A stretch of 64,000 bases of DNA. Origin: Bacillus carboniphilus. GTDB lineage: Bacteria > Bacillota > Bacilli > Bacillales > JAIVKR01. Below the pieces are notes generated by a model. That model made no database searches. It saw nothing but the letters and a program-made list of their open reading frames with translations, and had not been told where the DNA came from. The position numbers were made by a program, and so were the translations under genes. Of this stretch, positions 8,885 to 19,303 are shown in pieces. The stretch lies in the NCBI RefSeq assembly GCF_020524035.2, contig NZ_CP129013.1:2593822-2657821 (forward strand). Reading direction: 5' to 3'. The number at the start of each line of letters is the position of its first letter. Positions within the stretch are counted from its first letter, which is position 1.

Positions 8885-9724
8885 TCAATCTGTCACCTTA
8901 AAGTCAAAGTTCCCAGAACTGATGTTTACTTTAACCTCATTTTCTCTTGATCCAAGCGTACCTTTAATTCGATTGCTACTTTTTATTTCATAATCCATTT
9001 GCACATCAACATTCCCCGTTCCTGCAAAAGAATTGAAGTCTAAGTTTAATGAAGTTGGTTCCTCCTCTACATTCAGAAAGACATTCCCACTAGACAAATC
9101 CACTTCAATAGTTTGATCGATTTCCTTTAAGATGATCTCCGCATTCCCTGAACTAGACTCAACAGTTAGGTCTCCTATCAGATGGTCAATCTTAACGTTA
9201 CCAGAAGAAGAATGCAGTTGACTAGAGCGGCTTATCACATTTTTTAACAAAATATTTCCCGAAGAATTTTCGACCACTACATCGTCAGCTTTGAGAGACT
9301 CTATTTTGACATTCCCGCTAGCACTATTGATTTTAACTTGTTTATATAGTCTATCAGGTAAAGCCATGTTTAATTTTGCTTCTCGTAAAGTAAAAATCTT
9401 CAATAACCGGTCAGAACTTACCGATATCTTTAATTGATCACCAACTTCATCCACTGTTAAAGTGAGATCTTCAATCACCTCTTTTTTTCCTTTACAGTTG
9501 AATTCAATCAAGATTTCTTCTTTATCGTTAGGATAGACTTGAATGTTCCCTGATCCTAATTCAACATCGATCTTGCTCACCTTATCATTTGTAACCATTT
9601 TTCTTTCCTCAAATTCTTCAAGTTCACTTACCGAAATAGTTGAAGGTACTGCCCTTTGAAACAAAAAAGTAGCGATTATTACCAAAAAATAGAAGTTATA
9701 ACCAATATTACTTTCTTCAAACAA
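8885..9724 (-). CDS. DUF4097-type beta-helix protein, membrane anchored
   Basis: A 279-residue protein with one N-terminal membrane helix (about residues 8-25) and then a repetitive beta-strand domain in which SSGN or ASGN recurs about every 20 residues (at least six times), the hallmark of DUF4097/adhesin-like beta-helix proteins of Firmicutes. These are often found near stress or envelope regulators, but the molecular role is unknown. The start is TTG at 9724, chosen because AAAGGGGCGG lies just upstream. Monocistronic. Confidence 0.75.
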   Translation of the reverse strand: MFEESNIGYNFYFLVIIATFLFQRAVPSTISVSELEEFEERKMVTNDKVSKIDVELGSGNIQVYPNDKEEILIEFNCKGKKEVIEDLTLTVDEVGDQLKISVSSDRLLKIFTLREAKLNMALPDRLYKQVKINSASGNVKIESLKADDVVVENSSGNILLKNVISRSSQLHSSSGNVKIDHLIGDLTVESSSGNAEIILKEIDQTIEVDLSSGNVFLNVEEEPTSLNLDFNSFAGTGNVDVQMDYEIKSSNRIKGTLGSRENEVKVNISSGNFDFKVTD

Positions 9725-9986
9725 CCGCCCCTTTCTAAAATTACCTTTTCCTCTATAATAATAGTAAACACTATATACTTGAGAAACACAACAAACAGTT
9801 AGGAATTTTCAAAAAACAGTATTTAAACGATTTGCGATGTAGTCATTTGTTATTTGGAACTAGTAATCTATCTTTTCATTTTCTTCACTTAAAATTCATC
9901 AAACGTTAATATCCCTTTCATTGACATCATATTTTGTTATTACCATAATTTAAGTAGATAGAAAATAAAATGCAAGGGAGAGATCA

Positions 9987-10475
9987 ATGATGAGTTGGTT
10001 GAAAGGACCTCAAATGGCCATTGTATGGACAGTGGTTCGACTTTATTTAGGCTATGAATGGCTGACAGCTGGTTGGGAAAAGATCACTGGAGAGTTTGAT
10101 GCAAGCGGTTACTTAAAAGGAGCGATTGGAAAATCGACTGGTGAACATCCTGCTGTACAAGGTTGGTACGCTTCTTTTCTAGAGAATGTGGCCTTACCAA
10201 ATGTCGGGGTATTTAATTTTCTCGTCTCATGGGGGGAGTTCCTTGTGGGCTTAGGGTTAATCCTTGGTGCTTTAACGATTCCTGCATTATTGGCAGGCGC
10301 ATTCATGAATCTTAACTTTATGTTAGCAGGTACGACTAGTACAAACCCAATTTTATATACGTTAGCGATGATTTTATTGTTTGCTGGATCAGCAAGTTAT
10401 TATTACGGAGTCGATCGCTTTCTTTTACCTAAACTTAGAAAAGATAAAGAAGAAGATATGAAAGTAAATGTATAA
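9987..10475 (+). CDS. DoxX-family membrane protein
   Basis: A 162-residue protein with four predicted membrane helices and the DoxX-like pattern 'RLYLGYEWLTAGWEKI', 'SWGEFLVGLGLILG' and 'NFMLAGTTS'. DoxX/YkgA proteins are small quinone-related or thiosulfate-linked membrane proteins in some organisms, but most Bacillus members have no proven role. AAGGGAGAG precedes the start; a second ATG follows immediately. Monocistronic, ending in a shared terminator. Confidence 0.82.
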   Translation: MMSWLKGPQMAIVWTVVRLYLGYEWLTAGWEKITGEFDASGYLKGAIGKSTGEHPAVQGWYASFLENVALPNVGVFNFLVSWGEFLVGLGLILGALTIPALLAGAFMNLNFMLAGTTSTNPILYTLAMILLFAGSASYYYGVDRFLLPKLRKDKEEDMKVNV

Positions 10476-10510
10476 CCATCAGGGAGGAAACTAAGCAATT
10501 CCTCTTATCA

Positions 10511-10547
10511 AAAAGGCTGCCCTTTACTCAGGACAGCCTTTTTTTAT
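10511..10547 (+). terminator. Terminator between DoxX gene and inhA
   Basis: Stem AAAAGGCTG with CAGCCTTTT, followed by a T run. It lies between two convergent genes and may also serve inhA on the other strand. Confidence 0.85.
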
Positions 10548-10551
10548 TTCA

Positions 10552-12924
10552 TTATTTCTTATATACGACGATCTTACCAACCGTACCATCTTTAGCTTGG
10601 TCTAATACTTTCACATGCAAGCCTAACTCAGGAAGGAGTCTACCTGCATCAGGAATTTTAGAACTCATATAAGATTTGCTATCTTTAAATACACGTTTCT
10701 TTTTCACATGGTTATCCTTTAAGAATAGACCATTAATATCAACGTAATCCAAATACATTTTGTTCCCTTTTTTGTTATTAAAAGCAGCGTCATGAACTTG
10801 ATAACGTGTTTGTGCGATTGATTTATCGCTCCATTTTAATACTTTCTGATCTGCGTCGACTACTCCTAGGAAGCCTTCACCAGGATGATTACCAACCCAG
10901 TTGTCCGTGTAAGAGTTATCTACATACCAAACAATGAGACCTGGATCAAAGCTCATCAAGCTATTACCACGTTTAATATGACCTAATCCAGCATCGACAC
11001 CATTTTGACTTCTCCACTCTAGTAGGTAGTAATTTTTCGCTGTAACAAATCCTTCACTTTTCTCAAAACCATCAAAAGTAAAGACCGTATCACTTTCACC
11101 ATCGTCGCTTAGGAGAGTTTGATCGTCTCCTGTAATCACAACATCATCAACGAAAATACCATCTAGCATATAGCCACCATCGGTTAAATAGTTGATTCGT
11201 AATTCAATATCTTTCCCAGCATAGCTTGATAAGTCAAACGTTGCATCGATCCAGCCATCCGATTTACCTGTAATTCCATGTCCAGGGTTAATATCAAAAG
11301 GATCTTCTGTTGTTGTGATATTCCCAGGGATGCTTGTCCACTCATCACCCTCTAGTACTTGAACAGAAGCATAGTCATAATCACTCTCAATATCGTACCA
11401 TGCTTTAAATGATAGATTCGCATTCGTCACATTCGTTAAATCGACGGATGTCGTCATAGAGTTATTAAGATTATCACCTTTTTGGCTATAATACTCATAT
11501 TGTCCACTAAAAGGCGTATTAATCTCGATTTTCTTATCTGGTAAATTAACGCGTAAAGCATCTAGATTTGTCCCTTTTGTATTGGCTTGGTCTAGGAAAT
11601 ATTCATAACCTCTTTTATCAAGGTCATCAATGTCTACTTCACCGTATTTCATCCAGTTTCCACCCATAGACGTTTGTAAAAATTCTTTTGCCCACGGACT
11701 AAACCCTGTAGGTTCTGTTCCAGGAACTTGTCCTGCCCAGCTACCACTAGACATAATGGACCAATAACTTACCGGTTCACCTTGTCCAGTATATTGCGTA
11801 TCATACTCATCAGGAAGACCTAAATCATGACCATACTCGTGAGAGAAAACACCAGCTGCTCCATCTGCAGGCTGAACCGTATAATCGTATGCGGCCATCA
11901 TTCCACCCCAATTGTCAGAAGGAGAAGTAGTTCCAGCAATAGGATAAATTCCACCAAGGTTCCAGCGATGAGACCATATAGCATCTGATCCAATGGAACC
12001 TCCACCTGCTTCTTCACCAACTGCAGAGTGGACAATCATTAAATGATCGACAAGTCCATCTGGCTCACGAGTGTTACCATCACCATCTAAGTCATATCGA
12101 TCTTCTTGGTCAAAATCACTTAAATTAAGGTTTGGGTCATGTGCAGCTGCGTCTAACGCTTCACGAACCAATGAACGTGCATCTTTGTCATTGTCGCCGC
12201 GTTCTGGATCGTTACCGCCGTATTCAGCATAAGGCTTAGTAGCTGTATACCAACCACCGATTTGTCCATCGACCGTATAGCTTCCTCCGGATTGTTGTTC
12301 ATAATATTGTTTCATAGAAATAAGCGTTTCACCGTTTGGCCCAGTATAACCATTTTCTCCAAACACCATTTCTTGATAATGCTCTTTTACATAGTCTTCA
12401 TAATACATGTCTGTATCTTCAGGTTGAATGGAGTTGTGAGGATAGTCAGGGAACTCAATAAGAAGAACTAATACATTGTCCTTTCTGACTTCACCATTAA
12501 AAATTTCTTCTTGCACAGGCGCAACTCCACCACGTTTTTTCGCTTTTTCTTTCACAACTTTTTCTTGCTTGTCCATCTTTTCCTTTTGTTCTTTATTTAG
12601 CTCTCCTTCAAGTTCATGAAGTTGACCTAAGCCTTCGTCTTTCATGCCTTCCTGCTTTTCCTCTAAAAACTGTTGCAACGCTTCTTCAGCTTCTTCAATT
12701 GAAGCATCCTTGGATACTTTCCCTTCTTCTTTCAGCATTTCAATCAGCTTTTCATCATTGGCAATCGCTAAATCAAAAGGCCCTTTCGTGTGTTTGTGTG
12801 ATTCCGTTTCTTGTGAATATGTAGTTTTCGCCAAAGCATCAGTATAGCTACCAACTGGGGCAACTAACGTACCAACACTTAAAGCACTAGCCATAGCTAG
12901 AGAAAATAGTTTCTTCTTATTCAA
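10552..12924 (-). CDS. inhA: Immune inhibitor A-type M6 metalloprotease
   Basis: A secreted zinc protease of 790 residues. The peptidase M6 domain contains HEYGHDLGLPDEYD (HExxH plus the third ligand further on), then 'SYWSIMSSGSWAG' as the Met-turn region. The C-terminal half is the beta-sandwich/MAM-like region usual for InhA. The frame is open further upstream, but I choose the TTG at 12924: AGGAGG sits 7 bases before it and the protein then begins MNKKKLFSLAMASALS, a good signal peptide ending at ALA-KT. InhA of B. cereus group bacteria cleaves antimicrobial peptides and host proteins. A long propeptide rich in Glu and Lys follows the signal. Confidence 0.92.
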   Translation of the reverse strand: MNKKKLFSLAMASALSVGTLVAPVGSYTDALAKTTYSQETESHKHTKGPFDLAIANDEKLIEMLKEEGKVSKDASIEEAEEALQQFLEEKQEGMKDEGLGQLHELEGELNKEQKEKMDKQEKVVKEKAKKRGGVAPVQEEIFNGEVRKDNVLVLLIEFPDYPHNSIQPEDTDMYYEDYVKEHYQEMVFGENGYTGPNGETLISMKQYYEQQSGGSYTVDGQIGGWYTATKPYAEYGGNDPERGDNDKDARSLVREALDAAAHDPNLNLSDFDQEDRYDLDGDGNTREPDGLVDHLMIVHSAVGEEAGGGSIGSDAIWSHRWNLGGIYPIAGTTSPSDNWGGMMAAYDYTVQPADGAAGVFSHEYGHDLGLPDEYDTQYTGQGEPVSYWSIMSSGSWAGQVPGTEPTGFSPWAKEFLQTSMGGNWMKYGEVDIDDLDKRGYEYFLDQANTKGTNLDALRVNLPDKKIEINTPFSGQYEYYSQKGDNLNNSMTTSVDLTNVTNANLSFKAWYDIESDYDYASVQVLEGDEWTSIPGNITTTEDPFDINPGHGITGKSDGWIDATFDLSSYAGKDIELRINYLTDGGYMLDGIFVDDVVITGDDQTLLSDDGESDTVFTFDGFEKSEGFVTAKNYYLLEWRSQNGVDAGLGHIKRGNSLMSFDPGLIVWYVDNSYTDNWVGNHPGEGFLGVVDADQKVLKWSDKSIAQTRYQVHDAAFNNKKGNKMYLDYVDINGLFLKDNHVKKKRVFKDSKSYMSSKIPDAGRLLPELGLHVKVLDQAKDGTVGKIVVYKK

Positions 12925-13235
12925 ATGATAACCTCCTAAAATATAAATAATGAAAAAATTCTCAATATTAAGTATAAATAAATTTGAAGATATAATAAAT
13001 GGTAGAATATAAGTGTTTTTTTTACAATTAATAATAGAGTTCATGATAAATCAGGACTATTTATATAGTTTTAGTACATTTTTTTACATTTAAAAATTAA
13101 ATGATTTAATTAATTCACATGATTACCCTCATTTATTAATAACCCTCTCGAATTTTATGTTAAAATAAGTAAAAATCATTTACTAGTGCTTATACCCTCA
13201 CTATGGGTGAAAACTTTTTGAGAATGGAGTGCTTA

Positions 13236-13691
13236 ATGATGAAAAACCTAAATGCTCATGCTTTAAGTATTGGCTATCTCTGTTTGATCGGACTTCTATC
13301 AACCTACATTCTCATTTATGATCAAATCCCAAATTTAACTCCGATTATTGTGATTAGCCCCATGTTAGGGATTCTAAATGAGGTCAAAAGAAATCTAAAC
13401 ATTTTTAAATATCCTTTGATTGTCATTTACAGTCTGATGTTAATTATTCCACTCGCCTATATGACGAGAATAGAGTTTTTACTAAACAGCCTCCCACCCG
13501 GATATGGTGTTCCCATTTATATCATTGTTACACTAGTATTCTCGCCATTACTTGGTTTAATAAGCGCATTAAGAGATCCAACATGGACGAGATGGGTAGG
13601 GTTAATTATTCAAGGAGGGATAATTGTTTTGTATATTGTTGATTTGTTAATTGGAGAGGGGGTTTCTTTTTTAAAAGCCCTATTAAACTAG
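13236..13691 (+). CDS. Four-helix membrane protein, unknown
   Basis: About 150 residues with four to five predicted membrane helices separated by very short loops. I prefer the start at 13236 (ATGATG after GGAGTG) over the in-frame ATG at 13203, which lacks a ribosome site. No family recognised. Next to a lipoprotein gene but with 100 bases between, so co-transcription is unsure. Confidence 0.6.
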   Translation: MMKNLNAHALSIGYLCLIGLLSTYILIYDQIPNLTPIIVISPMLGILNEVKRNLNIFKYPLIVIYSLMLIIPLAYMTRIEFLLNSLPPGYGVPIYIIVTLVFSPLLGLISALRDPTWTRWVGLIIQGGIIVLYIVDLLIGEGVSFLKALLN

Positions 13692-13798
13692 GTGACTTAG
13701 CAATGAATATAGCATTGCATCTATCATGTGGACAAAAATTGAAAGCATGTTAGATGAAAAAGAGCTCGTCTAAATTTTTTTAGAAAGGATATTACCAA

Positions 13799-14366
13799 AT
13801 GATAGGACTGAAAAGGTTGTATTATTTTTATACTTCTCTACTTTTACTCGTTATAATCCTCGGGGGGCTGTTCAGGTACAGGAAATGACGTTTCAAACAC
13901 AGATTCTACTATAGAGTCAACATCCCAAACTGAATCAACTGATTTTACGGCGGTTAATCAAGAAAGTACAGAAGCTGTTGAAACGGCTATATCAAATGAA
14001 AACTCATTCAACAATGAAACTAATAACCCAGAAGAAACAAGTTCGGATAAATATAATGATCAACAACAAGAAAACACTTCTAGTACACTAGGTGCGAGTC
14101 AGGAAATCCAAGATACAGCAACAGAAATAGAAAAGCAGCAGGCTGTATCCATAGTTGAATCTTATTTACGTAATAAAGAGGAATTAGAGGAAGATGAAAA
14201 TCATTTTGTAGAATATGATGGAGTCGCTAATCACTACATAGTTGTAAGGTATTCTACTCTAGTATCCGGTCACTCTTCAACTAACGGAAGATATGCAGTA
14301 GATTTAAAGACGAGTGGAGTTGTAGACGTAACCTCTGCAAATGATTTCGATAAATTATTTGATTAA
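13799..14366 (+). pseudogene. Lipoprotein gene broken by an extra G in a G6 run
   Basis: The ATG at 13799 follows GAAAGGA and encodes a basic, hydrophobic signal. The frame then breaks at six G residues (13862-13867). With five G the protein reads on through a lipobox ILGGC-SG and about 165 more residues to the stop at 14364. The segment after the Cys is Ser/Thr/Asn/Glu-rich and looks like a surface linker. It ends in a compact domain containing 'VVRYSTLVSGHSSTNGRYAVD'. Family not recognised. Either an assembly error or a true frameshift. Confidence 0.65.
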
Positions 14367-14500
14367 TTAAGTTGTAATGAACGTACATACAACCAAATAG
14401 AGAACATTTTTTATTAATTAACGTATTAGACAAGTGCCCTACATAGATCGCCACATTATGGTAAAATAAACAAATAACTCTACTTAAGCTTGGTGATTCG

Positions 14501-15196
14501 ATGTTTAAACTACTACTAATTGAAGATGATATTTCTTTATATTCAGAAATTAAAAACCGCTTATCACTATGGGATTATGATGTCCACGGCATTACGAATT
14601 TTGAAGAAGTCATGACTGAGTTTACAGAAATCAAACCTGAACTCGTCATTATTGATATTCAGTTACCTAAATACGATGGGTTTCATTGGTGTCGAATGAT
14701 TCGTAGTCATTCAAACGTTCCGATTATCTTTCTATCTTCACGAGATCACCCGATGGATATGGTGATGTCTATGCAGCTTGGAGCAGATGACTATATTCAA
14801 AAACCTTTTCACTTTGATGTATTGATCGCAAAAATACAAGCGATTTTACGGCGAACGTATAATTATAATACTGATGAGATCGCCCTTAAGACGTGGCGAG
14901 GAGCAAAGATTGACTTTGAGAAAAACCTTGTCACCAATAGCTTAGGTTCCGTTGAGTTAACGAGAAATGAGATGTTTATTTTAAAAGTTTTACTTGAGCA
15001 TAAAAACAAGATTGTCAGCAGAGAAATGTTAATGAATAGCTTATGGAATGATGATCGTTTTATTAGCGATAATACTTTAACGGTCAACGTCAATCGTCTA
15101 CGAAAACGTTTAGAAGAGCTAAAACTAGATCCATTTATTGAAACAAAAGTTGGGCAAGGATACTTATTAACAGAAGAGGACTCTCTCTATGATTAA
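14501..15196 (+). CDS. Response regulator, BceR-like (OmpR family)
   Basis: A 231-residue two-component regulator. The receiver domain (1-115) has the acidic pair EDD at 8-10, the phosphoacceptor Asp in 'VIIDIQLP' and Lys in 'IQKPF'. A winged-helix DNA-binding domain (about 130-228) follows. The gene overlaps its kinase by eight bases and is followed by an ABC exporter, the arrangement of bacitracin/peptide-sensing modules (BceRS-AB, PsdRS-AB, YxdJK-LM). It likely activates the ABC promoter at about 16220-16260. The exact peptide cannot be assigned. Confidence 0.88.
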   Translation: MFKLLLIEDDISLYSEIKNRLSLWDYDVHGITNFEEVMTEFTEIKPELVIIDIQLPKYDGFHWCRMIRSHSNVPIIFLSSRDHPMDMVMSMQLGADDYIQKPFHFDVLIAKIQAILRRTYNYNTDEIALKTWRGAKIDFEKNLVTNSLGSVELTRNEMFILKVLLEHKNKIVSREMLMNSLWNDDRFISDNTLTVNVNRLRKRLEELKLDPFIETKVGQGYLLTEEDSLYD

Positions 15197-16190
15197 GCTA
15201 TACATACTAGAACGAAAAAGCTGGATTGCCTTTATCCTTTTCACGCATATTGTCATTCTGTTTATTGCTTATGTAGATTCATCGATTCCTTTACAATCGT
15301 ATTTGTACATCGTCTTTTTAGTCACGATTTTTTTTAGTCTTTTCGTCATTTTTCGATACTTCAAGGAAACTAAATTTTATAAGCAGTTAAGTGAGACAGA
15401 AATTAGTAACCTTATAGAAGAAGTGCAACCTACAAGCTCATTCGAAAAGATCGTCAAAGAAAAACTCGAAGAGCAAGAAGTACAGCTAAAATCGCTCATA
15501 ACAAAACAAAAAAGCATGCTTGAACAAGAACAAGATGAATTACTTTCATGGGTGCACGAGGTGAAAACACCCCTTACTTCTTTACACTTATTAATTGAAC
15601 GAATCGAAGATACACAGCTTAAAAGCCAACTAACGTATGAATGGCTAAGAGTTCATCTTTTACTAGATCAACAAATTCATCAAAAAAGAATCACGTTCAT
15701 TGAAAACGACCTCTTTATGGAAAAGGTCAATTTACAGCAGACCATTCATCAAGAAATCAAATTTCTGCAATCATGGTGCTTTCAAAAAGGAATTGGTTTT
15801 GATCTTGATTTAAAAGAGGCAGACGTCATTAGTGATGGGAAATGGCTTGGCTTTATCATTAGACAGCTTTTAACAAACGCAGTGAAATATAGCCGTCATG
15901 ATGATATTTTTATTAAAAGTGACCTTTATGACGGTCATATCAGGCTTATTATATCAGACAAGGGTCAAGGAATTGATGTGAAAGACTTGCCACGTATTTT
16001 CGAAAAAGGCTTTACTTCAACAACAAACCACCAAAACCATCAATCTACGGGAATGGGATTATATTTAACCAAGAAAGCAGCAGACTCCTTACATATTAAT
16101 GTTAAGGTGCGATCTAAAGTCGAAGCTGGAACAACCGTTGTTTTAACCTTTCCAAAACGAAATGAGTTTACGTTGATTAGGAGCAAGTGA
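15189..16190 (+). CDS. Intramembrane-sensing histidine kinase, BceS-like
   Basis: A 333-residue kinase with two N-terminal membrane helices separated by only a few residues, so it has no external sensor domain and must get its signal from the partner permease. A coiled-coil linker follows. The phospho-His box is 'LLSWVHEVKTPLTSL' and the ATP-binding domain has 'QLLTNAVKYS', 'DKGQGID' and 'GMGLYLTKK'. This fits BceS/YvcQ-type kinases. Translation is coupled to the regulator gene. Confidence 0.88.
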   Translation: MIKLYILERKSWIAFILFTHIVILFIAYVDSSIPLQSYLYIVFLVTIFFSLFVIFRYFKETKFYKQLSETEISNLIEEVQPTSSFEKIVKEKLEEQEVQLKSLITKQKSMLEQEQDELLSWVHEVKTPLTSLHLLIERIEDTQLKSQLTYEWLRVHLLLDQQIHQKRITFIENDLFMEKVNLQQTIHQEIKFLQSWCFQKGIGFDLDLKEADVISDGKWLGFIIRQLLTNAVKYSRHDDIFIKSDLYDGHIRLIISDKGQGIDVKDLPRIFEKGFTSTTNHQNHQSTGMGLYLTKKAADSLHINVKVRSKVEAGTTVVLTFPKRNEFTLIRSK

Positions 16191-16212
16191 CAAAATTGTC
16201 ACCTGCTTTTTT
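16182..16212 (+). terminator. Terminator or attenuator between kinase and ABC genes
   Basis: Stem AGCA-GTGAC with GTCAC-TGCT, loop AAAATT, followed by six T. It overlaps the kinase stop codon and separates the regulatory pair from the exporter genes. Confidence 0.75.
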
Positions 16213-16221
16213 GATTTGTTC

Positions 16222-16260
16222 GCTCATTCGAAGGAAGAGTGAAAAAATTCCTCTTATAAT
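16222..16260 (+). promoter_or_regulatory. Regulated promoter of the Bce-like ABC genes
   Basis: A perfect TATAAT at 16255-16260 lacks a -35 box at the proper distance. Where the -35 should be there is GGAA-N10-TTCC (16233-16250), a plausible binding site for the upstream response regulator. This is inference from position. Confidence 0.5.
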
Positions 16261-16293
16261 GTGAACTATACTATAACAAAAGGGGTTAGAAAG

Positions 16294-17055
16294 ATGACTA
16301 TTTTACAAGCAACAAAGATCCATAAAAGTTTTGGAAATAAATTCAACAAACAAGAAGTATTAAAGGGAATTGACTTATCTGTTCAAAAAGGGGAGTTTGT
16401 CTCAATCATGGGCGCTTCAGGATCAGGGAAAACCACGTTACTTAACGTGCTTTCTTCGATTGATAAAGTAAACGACGGCTCCATTTTAGTAGAAGGAACG
16501 GAAATGACAAAAATGAAGGAGAAACAACTGGCAGAGTTTCGAAAAAATCACTTAGGGTTTATATTTCAAGAGTACAACTTGCTTGATACGTTAACCGTAA
16601 AGGAGAATGTTCTCTTGCCTTTATCGGTAACGAAAGTATCCAAACAAGAAGCAGAGCAACGGTTTTCTTCACTAGCTCAATCGCTTGGTATTGAGGAATT
16701 GAAAAATAAATATCCAAATGAGCTTTCAGGTGGACAAAAGCAGCGAACATCAGCCGCACGCGCGTTTATTGACAATCCTAGTTTGATTTTCGCAGATGAA
16801 CCGACGGGAGCACTCGACTCAAAGTCCTCTTCCGACCTACTTCATAAACTAAGTGAATTAAACCAACAATATAAAGCAACGATTGTGATGGTTACACATT
16901 CTGCCGTAGCCGCTAGTTATTCTACGAGAGTGATCTTTATAAATGACGGACAAATTTATACGCAATTAAATAAAGGAGATCAATTGAGAAAAAGCTTCTT
17001 TAATGACATTTTAAAGACCCAAGCTGTTTTGGGTGGGGTGCAAGATGACGCTTAA
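16294..17055 (+). CDS. ABC transporter ATPase, BceA-like
   Basis: A 253-residue ATPase of the MacB/BceA class: Walker [11 protein letters not shown]-loop '[13 protein letters not shown]', signature '[15 protein letters not shown]', Walker B '[12 protein letters not shown]', H-loop 'VTHS'. I use the ATG at 16294 (AAGGGG 9 bases upstream) because it gives the family's usual length; an in-frame GTG at 16261 overlaps the -10 box edge. The partner permease gene starts inside its 3' end. The pair would remove antimicrobial peptides from their membrane targets and signal to the kinase. Confidence 0.87.
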   Translation: MTILQATKIHKSFGNKFNKQEVLKGIDLSVQKGEFVSIMGASGSGKTTLLNVLSSIDKVNDGSILVEGTEMTKMKEKQLAEFRKNHLGFIFQEYNLLDTLTVKENVLLPLSVTKVSKQEAEQRFSSLAQSLGIEELKNKYPNELSGGQKQRTSAARAFIDNPSLIFADEPTGALDSKSSSDLLHKLSELNQQYKATIVMVTHSAVAASYSTRVIFINDGQIYTQLNKGDQLRKSFFNDILKTQAVLGGVQDDA

Positions 17056-18982
17056 TAGACTGATAATCAAGAACTTAAAAAAGAATTTCAAAAACTATTA
17101 TTTGTATATTTTTGCGCTCACCTTTAGTGCCGCCCTTTATTTTTCCTTTGTCACCTTGCAATACGATCCTGCCTTAGACGAAACAAAAGGAAGCATTAAA
17201 GGAGCCGCTGGACTAAAGACAGGTTCCATTCTTCTAATTGTCATTGTCACTGTTTTTCTCTTATATGCCAATCGTTTATTTATAAAAAGACGCAGTCAAG
17301 AGATCGGCCTTTTGCAGCTTATCGGAATTACTAAATCAAAGGTGTTTCAATTATTAAGTGCTGAAAACTTTGTTCTTTATTTCAGTTCAATGATTCTTGG
17401 TGTTTTTCTTGGATTTTCTATTTCCAAATTAATTATGATGATTTTATTTCGAGTAACGGGTGTAGAAGATATTGCCCAGCTTCACTTTTCTTATCAAGCA
17501 TTTTTCCAAACGCTTATTGTTTTCACCTTTATATATATCGTTATGATGCTTTTAAACTACCTATTTATTAAGAGTAAAAGTATACTGAGTTTGTTTAGAG
17601 TTAATTCGTCAACCCAAGCAAAGGTAAAACGATTATCTTGGATTGATATCGTAATTGGGGTGTTAGGAATAGGCTTAATCTGTTTAGGTTACTATTTGTC
17701 GACTATTTTATTTGATGGCGATTTTGCCACCCAAAACGCTCTATTCTTCACCATGATTACCATTTTAGGTTCAGTCATTATTGGAACATACTTATTTTAT
17801 AAAGGGTCGGTTAGCTTTATTTTTCATTTAGTACGCAAACGAAAACACGGTCATCTATCCGTACAAGATGTGACTTCTTTATCGTCCATTATGTTTCGAA
17901 TGAAATCCAATAGCTTTTTATTAACGATTATTACGACGATATCAGCCTTGGCGATTGGATTATTGTCGTTAAGTTATATTGCTTATTACTCTTCAGATAA
18001 AGAAGCGGAGCGAGCAGTTCCTGATCATTTTTCCTTCGTTAGCGAAGAGGAGGCAGAACAATTTAAAGAAGATCTGCAAGAAAATCAGATCAACTTTCAT
18101 GAGGTAAACATAGAGGTCATTCAAACGTATATGAATGTAGAAGCAATTATGACAAAAAAAGATGGAAATGATTGAAAAAGAACCTTTTTTACCGACTCCT
18201 ATTATTAGTGATGAAGATCTTAACGGAGTAGACGTAACCGAAAAAGAGCTTGTCTTAACAGGCTATAATGATTTATTAGAAAATTTATTTCCTTTAAAAA
18301 AAATCTGGTGATGTTGAATTAAAGGGGAAAGATCATACGCTTTCTCAACATTACAATGGCATTAAACATCAGTATTACTTATCCTCTTATTTTTCACCAG
18401 GAATAGCACCCGTAGCCATTGTGGATGATAAGATTTTTCAATTATTAAAAGAAGACCTTGACCCAGAAATACAGCTTGAATCATCAACTTATATTGGAAT
18501 TGAGTTAGAAGATGAAGATCAGGTAGAAAAGGCAAATGCGCTATTTAACGAACAAAGGTTTACAAGTGAAGCCCAGTCGCAGCTTAATATGAAGAATGAA
18601 CAAAAAAGAGCATTGGGTCTAGTCATGTTCATTGTCGGATTTTTAGGACTAACTTTCCTCATTACTTCAGGATGCATCCTCTATTTTACAGATGGATGAA
18701 GCGGAAGATGAAAAACCTAACTATACGATTTTAAGAAAGCTCGGTTTTACCCAAACAGACCTACTGAAGGGAATCATTCGCAAGCAACTATTTAATTTTG
18801 GTATTCCTCTAGTGGTTGGCCTTCTCCATGGTTATTTTGCCATAAAGTCAGGCTGGTTTTTATTCGGTTCAGACCTTTGGACACCTATGATCTTAGTGAT
18901 GCTTATCTATACAGGACTATACTCAATTTTCGGATTTCTATCGGTGCTTTATTATAAAAGAATCGTGAAAGAAGCTTTGTAA
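17045..18982 (+). pseudogene. BceB-like ABC permease, three frame breaks
   Basis: Total length corresponds to about 646 codons, normal for the ten-helix BceB permease. Residues 1-370 are intact (FtsX-like helices). The frame is lost at an A7 run (18154-18160, one base too many), at an A8 run (18296-18303, one too many), and near 18685, where TTTTACAG lacks two bases for the expected YF-K-Q-MDE. Removing these gives the continuous extracellular domain and the end '...YTILRKLGFTQTDLLKGIIR'. Two of the three breaks lie in homopolymers, so assembly error is likely; if real, the peptide-resistance module is inactive. Confidence 0.8.
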
Positions 18983-19000
18983 TTATGTCACTCCTAATGC

Positions 19001-19036
19001 AAAAAGCATGCTTGGCTAGAGCCAAGCATGCTTTTT
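19001..19036 (+). terminator. Strong terminator after the permease gene
   Basis: A perfect 16-base stem with loop TAGA: AAAAAGCATGCTTGGC pairs with GCCAAGCATGCTTTTT. Functional on either strand. Confidence 0.92.
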
Positions 19037-19192
19037 ATCTGATTTATCCTTTTTAATCAATAGATTGGGATTTTCTAACTTATTTAGTTTCGCTAATTTA
19101 TCAACACTGACATTATGTGCTTTTGCAATTTCTGATAGAGTGTCTCCCTTTTTCAAAAAATAGTATACATTTTTGCTTGCTTTTCCCCCCAT
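19016..19192 (-). CDS. Small single-LysM protein (possibly a remnant)
   Basis: A 58-residue frame from ATG at 19192 contains a LysM motif (GDTLSEIAKAHNVSVDKLAK), the glycan-binding fold of wall enzymes. It has no signal peptide and no ribosome site upstream, and its stop lies inside the terminator stem. It may be the detached last domain of a lost wall protein. Confidence 0.45.
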   Translation of the reverse strand: MGGKASKNVYYFLKKGDTLSEIAKAHNVSVDKLAKLNKLENPNLLIKKDKSDKKHAWL

Positions 19193-19303
19193 TTAGCTTG
19201 CTAATTATTCCATAGTTGGTGTAAGTTAAGCAAATAATTTAACATTTCAAATGTTATAATTGGTAATGTTACTATTTATATTCATTTTTTCTCATCAAGT
19301 TTT

